13,523 nt of DNA. It comes from Clostridiales bacterium UBA8153 (GTDB lineage Bacteria; Bacillota; Sulfobacillia; UBA8153). The stretch is taken from positions 8,743 through 22,265 of the forward strand of contig DMHJ01000163.1 of the NCBI GenBank assembly GCA_003449495.1, written 5' to 3'. Positions 1-10,519 of this stretch are shown in pieces. The notes under the pieces were generated by a model. That model saw nothing but the letters and a program-made list of their open reading frames with translations, did not search any database and was not told where the DNA came from. Each line of letters starts with the position of its first letter. Positions within the stretch are counted from its first letter, which is position 1. A program made the translations under genes and the position numbers.

Positions 1-72
1 GAAGAGCAGATCAAATCACTGAACGAAGTCCTGTTTGCATACAACCAGCGGATTGAAGAAATGTTGAGGTGA
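1..72 (+). CDS. 3' end of an unidentified gene (partial)
   Basis: Frame 1 is open from the window edge to a TGA at 70-72 and gives 23 residues rich in Glu, Gln, Leu and Ile (ending NQRIEEMLR), consistent with a C-terminal amphipathic helix or coiled coil. The stop lies inside the Shine-Dalgarno-like AGGTGAG of the next gene, whose ATG follows 4 bases later. That spacing suggests co-transcription and translational coupling. The fragment is too short to assign a family, so its function is unknown. The low G+C matches the following HIRAN gene rather than the rest of the window. Confidence 0.55.
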   Translation, partial: EEQIKSLNEVLFAYNQRIEEMLR

Positions 73-76
73 GAAC

Positions 77-475
77 ATGGGAGAGTTGGTGAAAGACGAG
101 AGGGGCGGGCTTATCCGTTTGCTTCACGGCAAAGGCGGCGATCTGGCAATACCGAAACCGTTTGAGCGGGATATTTTTCTGTTTGACACGCACGTTGCAG
201 GAACCAGCTATGTCGGGGGCATTGAAGAAGTGGAACCTCATTTGCACGTTGATGACAGACTTGGCTTTTTCCGTGAACCTGACAACCAGCACGATGCGAA
301 GGCGATTATCGTACGGACCGCCGATGGCACAAGAATCGGATATGTTCCCAAGACCGACAACGTGATTTTTTCACGGCTTATGGACGCTGGAAAGCTACTC
401 TTTGCCCGAATCACCAAAAAGGAGATGCAGGGCAAGTGGCTGAAGATTGACATTAAGGTGTTTTTGCATGAATAG
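77..475 (+). CDS. Small stand-alone HIRAN-domain protein
   Basis: This is a 132-residue protein. Residues ~34-130 fit the HIRAN fold: a beta-strand start (FLFDTHVAG), the characteristic REPDNQHDAKAI segment at 67-78, then IGYVP at 87-91 and a closing strand near KIDIKVFL. Residues 1-33 are a short lead-in rich in charged residues. In HLTF/Rad5-type helicases the HIRAN domain binds single-stranded 3' DNA ends. Stand-alone bacterial copies are common but their roles are mostly unknown, so a DNA-binding or repair accessory role is inference. I see no catalytic domain, signal peptide or membrane segment. The ATG is preceded by AGGTGAG (66-72) with a 4-base gap, overlapping the stop of the upstream gene. 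Base composition and codon use are more A+T-rich than in all downstream genes, which suggests horizontal acquisition. The family call is good; the function is open. Confidence 0.8.
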   Translation: MGELVKDERGGLIRLLHGKGGDLAIPKPFERDIFLFDTHVAGTSYVGGIEEVEPHLHVDDRLGFFREPDNQHDAKAIIVRTADGTRIGYVPKTDNVIFSRLMDAGKLLFARITKKEMQGKWLKIDIKVFLHE

Positions 476-501
476 CTAGCTTCCAGGCTGCACCCCCAGT
501 A

Positions 502-516
502 GGGAGTTCTGCTCCC
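502..516 (+). terminator. Weak terminator-like hairpin after the HIRAN gene
   Basis: GGGAG (502-506) can pair with CTCCC (512-516) around a 5-base loop, 27 bases after the HIRAN stop. No T-run follows; the next bases are pyrimidine-rich (CCCCTCCCT). It is therefore not a classical intrinsic terminator, although its position would suit transcript 3'-end formation. Confidence 0.25.
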
Positions 517-590
517 ATCCCGGCTCCCCTCCCTATTTCGTGTCCAGGGTTAGCGGGTACAGCCTAAGCCCGGGGAGTCGGGTCACGCCG

Positions 591-620
591 TTGACACCGA
601 CTGTGCAGCAGGAATATAAT
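591..620 (+). promoter_or_regulatory. Full-consensus sigma-A/sigma-70 promoter
   Basis: A perfect -35 box TTGACA (591-596) and a perfect -10 box TATAAT (615-620) are separated by 18 bp, one more than the optimum of 17. A start point near 627 is expected. Such an exact match is unlikely by chance in sequence this G+C-rich, and it is the only TATAAT I noticed in the window. It points toward rsgA, whose start codon lies about 275 bases downstream, so the transcript would carry a long leader or a separate small RNA. Confidence 0.7.
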
Positions 621-651
621 GGGCGTGCAGCCGCGTAGCTTCTGACGTGAG

Positions 652-705
652 GGGGAGTGCCGAATGGTCGGTGAAGCTAATATCTCCGTAACCAGGCATA
701 ACCCC
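652..705 (+). promoter_or_regulatory. Structured leader element (imperfect hairpin) downstream of the promoter
   Basis: Starting ~25 bases after the predicted transcription start, the sequence folds by eye into a nested hairpin. GGGG (652-655) pairs with CCCC (702-705), TGCC (658-661) with GGCA (695-698), TGGT (665-668) with ACCA (691-694), and CGG (669-671) with CCG (686-688). An inner GA (673-674) can also pair with TC (683-684) across a T/T mismatch. The internal loops and bulges are short and the apical loop is 8 bases. The layering resembles a structured RNA domain, but I cannot match it to a known riboswitch. It could be part of a small RNA or a 5'-UTR element for rsgA. No thermodynamic folding was run. 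Confidence 0.35.
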
Positions 706-887
706 GGTTCCCCAGGCTAGACCCGCTCCTTCAAGAAAGCCTCAACCGGTCGTGCCTCAGCCGTCTGCCTTGCCCAGCGCAGCGCGCGGGCCATGTCGCC
801 TTCTTGGTGACCAGGGCGGGGTTGTGCCTCCCAATACCATGAGCTTACCCGGGGTGCACTGACCCAGCTCTGTCTGAAACCAGGACC

Positions 888-893
888 AGGAGG
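888..893 (+). promoter_or_regulatory. Ribosome-binding site fixing the GTG start of rsgA
   Basis: AGGAGG lies 8 bases before GTG at 902. The internal ATG at 1010 has only a GC-rich stretch without SD before it, so the GTG and its extra ~36 residues are preferred. Confidence 0.75.
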
Positions 894-901
894 TTGACAC
901 A

Positions 902-2131
902 GTGATCCGGCAGGTAGATAAGCCAACCGTGGCAAGGGCGGATGCTGGCCCCGGCTCGGGTGCCGGGACAAATACGGGCCCGGATGTTGAGCCGGGTACG
1001 GTGCCGGCCATGGGCCGGGAGCGCAGCGAAAAGGCCACCATCATCCGTACCGGTCCGGGTTTGCACCTTGTGCGGTCCGCTAGTGGCGTGTGGCGCGGTA
1101 AGCTGCGAGGGCGGCTCCGGGCCGAAGTGGAGAGAGCGCTGAACCCGGTATGCGTGGGCGATGAGGTGATGATCGACCAGCTCCAGCCGGAACCGGCGCT
1201 AGCGGCCGGAGTTCAGGTATCCGGCACTGCTACGATATCGGTGCTCCTGCCACGGAGGACCAGCCTGTTCCGTCTCCGCCCACCACCCCGATCCCGCGGG
1301 GAACCCATCCGGCAAGTCTTGGCGGCCAATATAGACTTGGTGGTCGTGGTCGTTGCCGCGGTCGCGCCCCCGCTCAAGGGCAACACCATCAACCGGTACC
1401 TCCTGCTCGCGCGGCAGGCGGAGATCGAGGGCATGGTCATCATCAACAAGACAGACCAGTGCCTGGACCTTCCAGACAAGTGGGATCAAGTCCGGGAAGT
1501 CAAAGCATCCCTCGAGGCCCGCAGCGTCCGGGTATTGCTGACCAGCGCCGAGCGTGGAGAAGGGATAGACCTGCTAAAGGGGCAGATTCACGGGAAGACA
1601 TCGGTATTCGTGGGGCCGTCCGGTGTAGGGAAGACATCGATCATCAAGGGGCTCTGTCCGGCACTGGACGCCAAGACTCTGACCATCAACCCGGCCACGG
1701 GGAAAGGCCGCCACGCGACCAGCTTCGCCTCCCTCATCGACATCGGAGGAGGTTATGTGGCCGATTTGCCGGGGTTGAGGGCCATCGGGTTTGCGAACCT
1801 CGAGGAGGAAACCGTAAGATCGGAGTTTCCGGACATCGAGGAGGTCGCGCCGGACTGCCTGTTCAATGACTGCACCCACACCCGCGAGCCCGGATGCGCC
1901 GTCTTGGCTGCGGTTCGGGATGGTGCCGTGGCAGCTTCCAGGTACGCCGAGTTCCTTAAGGTGCTGCGCGACTCAAGAGGGAGCAGGGTTCCCTCCAGGG
2001 ATGCCCCCAGGTCTGGGCCGCCGGGTGCCGGTAACCGAGCTGGAGCCGGCCACCGCAGCACTAGGGGGCGGCCGGTCCCTGAACGCAGGACCCGGGCGGC
2101 GCGATGGTGGGAAGCTGAGGATGACCCCTGA
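902..2131 (+). CDS. rsgA: RsgA, small-subunit ribosome-biogenesis GTPase
   Basis: RsgA is a circularly permuted GTPase that binds immature 30S subunits and checks late assembly of the decoding region. The 409 residues show an OB-fold-like part (~46-125) and then GTPase motifs in permuted order: G4 NKTD (182-185), G1 GPSGVGKTS (238-246), G2 GKGRHAT (267-273) and G3 DLPG (288-291). The C-terminal zinc site has the family spacing C-x4-C-x-H-x5-C (C319, C324, H326, C332). The GTG start is set by AGGAGG 8 bases upstream. Oddities: the first ~42 residues are Gly/Pro/Ala-rich, and after the usual end near KVLRD (~357) there is a ~52-residue Arg/Pro/Gly-rich basic tail. That makes it longer than the ~290-350 residues usual for the family. 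The consensus promoter at 591-620 probably drives it. The family call is secure; the roles of the tails are unknown. Confidence 0.95.
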   Translation: MIRQVDKPTVARADAGPGSGAGTNTGPDVEPGTVPAMGRERSEKATIIRTGPGLHLVRSASGVWRGKLRGRLRAEVERALNPVCVGDEVMIDQLQPEPALAAGVQVSGTATISVLLPRRTSLFRLRPPPRSRGEPIRQVLAANIDLVVVVVAAVAPPLKGNTINRYLLLARQAEIEGMVIINKTDQCLDLPDKWDQVREVKASLEARSVRVLLTSAERGEGIDLLKGQIHGKTSVFVGPSGVGKTSIIKGLCPALDAKTLTINPATGKGRHATSFASLIDIGGGYVADLPGLRAIGFANLEEETVRSEFPDIEEVAPDCLFNDCTHTREPGCAVLAAVRDGAVAASRYAEFLKVLRDSRGSRVPSRDAPRSGPPGAGNRAGAGHRSTRGRPVPERRTRAARWWEAEDDP

Positions 2132-2429
2132 TGAGCGTGTCTTCAGTGGCAACTGGCGGCTGGTTTTGGGGCCGGTTTCGTCCGGTCGGGCATCCCGGCA
2201 CACCTGGAGATGGTGACGCATGCTGGCCACCATGGAAGCGCAGAGGAAGACTCAACGCTGTCTCGCGCCATACTTAGCTGCGGGCGTTCACGGCTGTGCT
2301 GCCCGTTGGTAGTAGCGTTGGTGCCGCCCACTGCGGCAGGAACGGGCTCCCTTTTCCGAGAATCCCCTAGGCACCGGGCTGAAGAAGCGGCCCGGACCTG
2401 CTGTTACTGGGAAGCACTGGAGGATGCCC
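2132..2429 (+). other. Intergenic region between rsgA and pcrA
   Basis: These 298 bases contain no gene I can support. There is a short CGGG/CCCG hairpin (2187-2190 with 2194-2197) after the rsgA stop and a 6-bp GC stem CCGGGC/GCCCGG (2374-2379 with 2390-2395, 10-base loop) just before the pcrA ribosome-binding site. Neither is followed by a T-run. No clear -35/-10 pair is visible, so I cannot say whether pcrA has its own promoter here or depends on read-through. Short open frames (for example ATG 2121 to 2216) lack SD sites and recognisable products. Confidence 0.5.
2419..2423 (+). promoter_or_regulatory. Ribosome-binding site selecting ATG 2430 for pcrA
   Basis: GGAGG ends directly against an ATG at 2424, leaving no spacer, but stands 6 bases before the in-frame ATG at 2430. 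The second ATG is therefore the likely start. Confidence 0.7.
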
Positions 2430-6579
<4,150 letters not shown>

Positions 6580-6580
<1 letters not shown>

Positions 6581-6585
6581 GGTGG
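6580..6585 (+). promoter_or_regulatory. Ribosome-binding site selecting TTG 6593 for gatC
   Basis: AGGTGG begins at the last base of the ligA stop. It is 1 base from TTG 6587 but 7 bases from TTG 6593, so the later TTG is preferred. Confidence 0.55.
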
Positions 6586-6592
6586 CTTGACG

Positions 6593-6889
6593 TTGTCCAT
6601 AACATCCGAGCAAACGGAGCATGTGGCTAAGCTGGCCCGGCTGGCCCTCGCCCCGGAGGAGATCGCGCTGTACACCCGGCAGCTGGCGCAGATCCTCGCG
6701 CACATGCACGTTTTGTCCCAGGTGGATGTCAATGGCGTGGAACCTACTTTGCACGTCATCCCGGATCTGGCCAACGTGACGCGGCCCGATGCGAGCCGGC
6801 CGGGCCTGGGAGCGGAGTTGGCCGTAGCCAACGCCCCGGAGCAGGCGGACGGGTACTTCCGGGTACCCCGCATGGGGAAGGAGGGGTGA
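6593..6889 (+). CDS. gatC: GatC, subunit C of Glu-tRNA(Gln)/Asp-tRNA(Asn) amidotransferase
   Basis: GatC is the small scaffold subunit that wraps around GatA and links it to GatB in the GatCAB complex. The 98 residues begin SITSEQTEHVAKLARLAL, the family's N-terminal helix. They continue with a second helix (YTRQLAQIL), the central VEPTLHV segment and the conserved ending DGYFRVPRM. Length is typical (~95-100). The start is a TTG. TTG 6593 has the better SD spacing (7 bases from AGGTGG) than TTG 6587, which would add two residues. The gene is 12 bases downstream of ligA, and its TGA is 2 bases before the preferred gatA start. Because GatC is needed in equal amounts to GatA, such coupling makes sense. 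Confidence 0.95.
   Translation: MSITSEQTEHVAKLARLALAPEEIALYTRQLAQILAHMHVLSQVDVNGVEPTLHVIPDLANVTRPDASRPGLGAELAVANAPEQADGYFRVPRMGKEG
6878..6884 (+). promoter_or_regulatory. Ribosome-binding site selecting TTG 6892 for gatA
   Basis: AAGGAGG lies in the final codons of gatC. GTG 6886 is only 1 base away, whereas TTG 6892 is 7 bases away, so TTG 6892 is preferred. Choosing GTG 6886 would add two residues and overlap the gatC stop. Confidence 0.6.
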
Positions 6890-6891
6890 AG

Positions 6892-8382
6892 TTGGCGGGG
6901 AAGCTGTACCGGCTGAGCGCGGCGGATGCCTCCCGGGCACTACGGGCGGGCGAGTTCTCTCTGGAAGAACTCCTCTCCTCCTACCTTGCGCGTCACGAGG
7001 AAGTGGAGCCGGCGACGCGCGCCTTCATCACCCACGATGCCGGCCGGGCCCGGGAGCGGGTACGCCGGCTCTCCGCCGGCTGGGGGGAGAAGGCGGAGAA
7101 GGTATTAGCCGGGATTCCCGCCGCCATCAAGGACAACTTGTGCACGCGCGAAGTGGCTACCACCTGCGGCTCCCGCATGCTGACCGGGTTTCTGCCGCCC
7201 TATGATGCCACCGTCGTGGAACGGCTGCAAGCTGCCGGCATGGTGCTGTTGGGTAAGACCAACCTGGACGAGTTTGCCATGGGTTCTTCCACCGAGACCT
7301 CGGCCTACGGGGCCACCGCCAACCCGTGGCGGCGGGGACGGGTGCCGGGCGGGTCGAGCGGCGGGTCCGCGGCAGCCGTAGCCGCCGGCCAGGCCGCTTA
7401 CGCCTTGGGGTCCGACACCGGCGGGTCCGTGCGCCAGCCCGCGGCTTTCTGCGGGTTGGTGGGGCTCAAGCCCACTTACGGGAGGGTATCCCGCTACGGG
7501 CTGGTGGCTTACGCGTCGTCGCTGGATCAGGTCGGCACCATCACCCGCACCGTGGAAGATAGTGCCTTGGTGCTGGGCGCCATTGCCGGCCATGACCCGT
7601 TGGACAGCACCTCGGTAGCCGCCCCGGTGCCCGACTACCGGGCCGCGCTGGGGCGGCGGTTGGACGGCCTCCGGCTGGGAGTGCCCCGGGAGTACCTGGC
7701 GGTGGCGCTGGAGGAGGGGGTCAGGAGGCGGGTGGAAGAGGCCATCTCCGACCTGGAGCGGCTGGGGGCCCAGGTGGGCGAGTGCTCTCTTCCTCACAGC
7801 GAGTATGCGCTTTCGGCCTACTACATCATCGCTTCGGCCGAGGCCTCCTCTAACCTGGCCCGTTACGACGGCATCCGGCACGGGCCGCGCGCCTGGGAGG
7901 AGGAGCTGGGTGCCATGTACCGGGAAACCCGTCGCTTGGCCTTCGGCAGCGAAGTGAAGCGCCGCATCATGCTGGGCACTTATGTGCTCAGCGCCGGATA
8001 CTACGATGCCTACTACCTGCGGGCTCAGAAGGTCCGCACCCTGGTCAAGCGCGATTTCAGCCTGGCGCTGGAACGGTTCGACGCCCTGGTGTGTCCCACC
8101 TCGCCCACCGTAGCCTTTGGCCTAGGCGACCGCTTGGACGACCCTCTCACCATGTACGCGGTGGACGTGCTGACCATACCGGTGAACCTGGCGGGTCTGC
8201 CCGCCATGTCAGTGCCCTGCGGCCTGTGGGAGGGGCTGCCCGTTGGCCTGCAGCTAATCGGCAGGCCGCTGGGTGAGGAAACGCTGATCACCGTGGGACA
8301 CGCTTTGGAGCAGTGCCGGCCATTGGATCCGGAACGGCGGGGCCCGCTCTACCGGTCGGGGGGTGAGCTCGGTGCGATATGA
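6892..8382 (+). CDS. gatA: GatA, amidase (glutaminase) subunit of GatCAB
   Basis: GatA hydrolyses Gln or Asn and passes ammonia through a tunnel to GatB, allowing conversion of misacylated Glu-tRNA(Gln) or Asp-tRNA(Asn). From TTG 6892 the protein has 496 residues, close to the usual ~485-490. It carries the amidase-signature Ser-cisSer-Lys triad: Lys80 in AAIKDN, Ser155 in the GGSSGGS loop and the nucleophile Ser179 in DTGGSVRQP. The flanking segments GKTNLDEFAMGSS and GLVGLKPTYGRVSRYGL are also intact. GatA is cytoplasmic with no membrane segments. It sits between gatC (2-base gap) and gatB (overlap), the standard gatCAB order. All family residues I know are present. A genome using GatCAB normally lacks GlnRS, AsnRS or both, but which pathway applies here cannot be read from this window. 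Confidence 0.97.
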   Translation: MAGKLYRLSAADASRALRAGEFSLEELLSSYLARHEEVEPATRAFITHDAGRARERVRRLSAGWGEKAEKVLAGIPAAIKDNLCTREVATTCGSRMLTGFLPPYDATVVERLQAAGMVLLGKTNLDEFAMGSSTETSAYGATANPWRRGRVPGGSSGGSAAAVAAGQAAYALGSDTGGSVRQPAAFCGLVGLKPTYGRVSRYGLVAYASSLDQVGTITRTVEDSALVLGAIAGHDPLDSTSVAAPVPDYRAALGRRLDGLRLGVPREYLAVALEEGVRRRVEEAISDLERLGAQVGECSLPHSEYALSAYYIIASAEASSNLARYDGIRHGPRAWEEELGAMYRETRRLAFGSEVKRRIMLGTYVLSAGYYDAYYLRAQKVRTLVKRDFSLALERFDALVCPTSPTVAFGLGDRLDDPLTMYAVDVLTIPVNLAGLPAMSVPCGLWEGLPVGLQLIGRPLGEETLITVGHALEQCRPLDPERRGPLYRSGGELGAI

Positions 8383-9826
8383 AGCCGTCATCGGTTTGGA
8401 GATCCACGTAGAGCTGGCGACGGCATCCAAGCTTTTCTGTGCCTGCCGGGTGGAGTTCGGTGCCCCGCCCAATGCCAACACCTGCCCGGTGTGCCTGGGA
8501 CTGCCGGGCAGCCTGCCCGTGCTCAATGCCAAGGCCGTGGAGCATGCCGTCAAGGCGGCGCTGGCCCTCAACTGCCGGGTGGCGGCCGTCTCCAAGTTCG
8601 ACCGGAAAAACTATTTCTACCCCGATTTGCCCAAAGGCTACCAGATTTCCCAGTATGACCTGCCGGTGGCCTCCCGGGGCCTGGTGGAGGTGGTCGTGGG
8701 GGAGGTGACGCGGCGTGTGGGCATCCGGAGGGTGCACCTGGAGGATGACGCCGGCAAGCTCGTGCACGAGGGGCCGGCCCAGGCTACGGTGGCCGAGGCC
8801 GTGTCCAGCCTGGTGGACTACAACCGCGCCGGTGTGCCCCTCATCGAAATCGTTTCCGAAGCCGACCTGCGCTCCCCCGAGGAGGCCCGGGTCTTCCTGG
8901 AAGAGGTCAAGACCCTCCTCCAGTATACCGCCGTGTCCGAGTGCAAGATGGAGGAAGGCTCCCTGCGTGTCGACTGCAACATCTCCCTGCGTCCTTGCGG
9001 CCAGACCACCTACGGGACACCGGTGGAACTGAAGAACCTGGGCTCGTTCCGGTCGGCCCAGCGGGCTTTGGCGTACGAAATCGAGCGTCAGGCCCAACTT
9101 CTCGACGAGGCGGGCCGGGTGGTGCGGGAGACTCGCCACTGGGACGAGGCGCGGGGGGTCTCCATTGCGCTCAGGGAGAAGGAGGAGGCCCAGGATTATC
9201 GCTATTTCCCGGATCCGGACTTGTTGCCCATGGTGTTCGACCCCGGCTGGGTGGAAAGGATGCGGGCGGCTCTGCCCGAGCTCCCCCGGCAGCGCTGGAG
9301 GCGCTTGGTCGAGAGTTACGGCCTGTCCCCCTACGATGCCGGCGTGATCACCGCCTCTCAGGCGTTGGCCGACTTCTACGAGGACACGGTGCGGGCGGGA
9401 GCCGGGGCCAAGGCGGCGGCCAACTGGGTCATGGGCGAGCTGCTCCGTTACCTGAACGCCCAGGGTACTCCGGCCGGGGAGTTTCCCACCACCCCGGACC
9501 ACCTGGCCGAACTCCTCGCCTTGGTGGAGGCCGGCCGCATCAGCGGCACCATGGCCAAGTCGGTGTTTGAGGAGATGTGCCGCACCCGCCAGGCCCCCTC
9601 CCAGCTGGTGCAGTCGAAAGGCCTAGAGCAGCTGGGAGACCGGACGGAGCTGGCGCCGGTCATCGAGCAAGTGCTGGCCGAAAATCCCGGGGTGGCGGCG
9701 GACTACCGGGCGGGGAAAGAGAAGGCCTTGGGGTTTCTGGTGGGCCAGGTCATGAGGAAGACCCAAGGCCGGGCCCATCCCCGGCTGGTCAACCAGTGGC
9801 TGGCCGAGCGGCTGCGGGAACGCTGA
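8372..9826 (+). CDS. gatB: GatB, tRNA-binding kinase/amidotransferase subunit of GatCAB
   Basis: GatB binds the misacylated tRNA, phosphorylates the Glu/Asp side chain with ATP and amidates it with ammonia from GatA. From GTG 8372 it has 484 residues. The opening MRYEAVIGLEIHVEL matches the family's usual beginning, and GGGTGA (8361-8366) lies 5 bases upstream. GTG 8363 would add three residues. Visible features are a four-Cys zinc site (C23, C25, C38, C41), the cradle segment RKNYFYPDLPKGYQISQYD (78-96), HLEDDAGKLVHE, YNRAGVPLIEIVSE, DYRYFPDPDLLP, and the C-terminal helical and YqeY-like domains that grip the tRNA (from ~300, including SNW-like AANWVMGELL). The start overlaps gatA by 11 bases. 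It is the last gene of the plus-strand run; a minus-strand gene ends 5 bases beyond its stop and no separate terminator is visible between them. Confidence 0.97.
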   Translation: MRYEAVIGLEIHVELATASKLFCACRVEFGAPPNANTCPVCLGLPGSLPVLNAKAVEHAVKAALALNCRVAAVSKFDRKNYFYPDLPKGYQISQYDLPVASRGLVEVVVGEVTRRVGIRRVHLEDDAGKLVHEGPAQATVAEAVSSLVDYNRAGVPLIEIVSEADLRSPEEARVFLEEVKTLLQYTAVSECKMEEGSLRVDCNISLRPCGQTTYGTPVELKNLGSFRSAQRALAYEIERQAQLLDEAGRVVRETRHWDEARGVSIALREKEEAQDYRYFPDPDLLPMVFDPGWVERMRAALPELPRQRWRRLVESYGLSPYDAGVITASQALADFYEDTVRAGAGAKAAANWVMGELLRYLNAQGTPAGEFPTTPDHLAELLALVEAGRISGTMAKSVFEEMCRTRQAPSQLVQSKGLEQLGDRTELAPVIEQVLAENPGVAADYRAGKEKALGFLVGQVMRKTQGRAHPRLVNQWLAERLRER

Positions 9827-9831
9827 CCCGC

Positions 9832-10341
9832 CTATTCCACGCTAAACTGCCAGGCGCACCAGCACCCGTCAGCGCCACCTTCGGGCGGGCAGGCCAGGCA
9901 AGCGGTGGTGATACCGGCATCGATGGTGCGGGCGAATTCCCGGTACTCGATCACGCCCACCGTCCGGCAGGGGAACGGGGCCATACCCTTACGTTGCCGG
10001 GCGGTCTGGACCCGGCATTCCAGCATGCGTAAGATCAAAGTACGCCGGTCGGGCCGGCTGAGCTCTTGCCGGTTGATATGGGCGTATAACCGGCGCTGCA
10101 AGGCGAAGGCCAGCCCATCCAGGCCGGCGTGGGCGGGGAGGCCCCAGCGCTGTTTGATGCGCTGGGCCTCGATGACGGTAAAGCGCTCCATGGCCTCCTC
10201 GTCCAGGCGGAGGGCGACTTCCATGCCGAAGGCCGCTTCCACGGCCTGAAACCACAGACCATCGTGAGCCAGCCACAGCTTGGCCGCATCTTCCAGTAGC
10301 TGGGCCAATAGCTGGGAATCCAAGTCGGCAAAGTTCACCAT
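9832..10341 (-). CDS. DUF6125-like Cys-rich cytosolic protein of unknown function
   Basis: This gene encodes 169 residues from ATG at 10341. The start is supported by AAGGAGG (10350-10356 on the plus numbering) with an 8-base gap; an upstream ATG would add 28 residues that do not look coding. The first ~110 residues are mainly helical (LLAQLLEDAAKLWLAHDGLWFQAVE; RFTVIEAQRIKQRWGL). The C-terminal third holds six Cys (109, 125, 148, 151, 160, 162), in segments FPCRTVGVIEYREFARTID and CLACPPEG...CWCAW, suggesting a metal or Fe-S site. I recall this pattern as DUF6125, seen in Clostridia and other anaerobes, but could not search. No signal peptide or membrane segment is seen. It is downstream of another minus-strand gene and tail-to-tail with gatB. 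Confidence 0.8.
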   Translation of the reverse strand: MVNFADLDSQLLAQLLEDAAKLWLAHDGLWFQAVEAAFGMEVALRLDEEAMERFTVIEAQRIKQRWGLPAHAGLDGLAFALQRRLYAHINRQELSRPDRRTLILRMLECRVQTARQRKGMAPFPCRTVGVIEYREFARTIDAGITTACLACPPEGGADGCWCAWQFSVE

Positions 10342-10349
10342 GCGCCACT

Positions 10350-10356
10350 CCTCCTT
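10350..10356 (-). promoter_or_regulatory. Ribosome-binding site of the DUF6125-like gene
   Basis: Read on the minus strand this is a perfect AAGGAGG, 8 bases before ATG 10341. It fixes that start over an in-frame ATG at 10425 that has no SD. Confidence 0.7.
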
Positions 10357-10519
10357 AGGTCCAGCCGGCGAGCGCCAACACCAGCTGGGCATCGTCCGGG
10401 TCTTGGGGAGAGACCGGGGATCCATCCCATTCCGGGAGGGCGTACCTTGGCCGGCACGCCCAAGACATGGGTGCAGAAGAGTACGGTGGGTGCCCGATCC
10501 TGCACGCCGCTGGTGGCCG

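Larger units (their letters stand above)
476..901 (+). other. Intergenic region between the HIRAN gene and rsgA
   Basis: This is a 426-base gap with no convincing gene. Composition shifts here from the A+T-richer left edge to the G+C-rich housekeeping DNA. It holds a weak hairpin (502-516), the consensus promoter (591-620), an imperfect 54-base hairpin (652-705), a short GCCC/GGGC stem (772-775 with 788-791) and the rsgA ribosome-binding site (888-893). I compared it by eye with common leader motifs (T-box, TPP, SAM-I, cobalamin, ydaO/c-di-AMP, tmRNA, RNase P, SRP, 6S) and recognised none. An open frame on the minus strand (717-971) has no start-site support and extends into rsgA antisense. 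Confidence 0.6.

Noticed and set aside
621..890. Identification of the rsgA leader as 6S RNA, SRP RNA, tmRNA, a T-box or a named riboswitch
   Set aside because: None of the conserved primary-sequence motifs of these families is visible; only generic hairpins can be claimed.
894..899. TTGACA just before the rsgA start codon
   Set aside because: It sits between the SD and the start codon; any promoter using it would start inside rsgA and no matching -10 box was seen.
717..971. 84-codon minus-strand frame in the rsgA leader
   Set aside because: No SD, Pro/Gly/Arg-rich product, and it runs antisense into the rsgA start.
2121..2216. 31-codon frame starting within the rsgA stop region
   Set aside because: The GAGG before its ATG has no spacer, and the product looks like no known protein.
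7105..7881. 258-codon minus-strand open frame opposite gatA
   Set aside because: Antisense shadow of the conserved amidase core; Gly/Pro/His-rich product without domains.
8288..9502. 404-codon minus-strand open frame opposite gatB
   Set aside because: gatB is an unmistakable family member on the plus strand. The antisense frame is open because GC-rich third positions remove stop codons, and its product has no recognisable domain.
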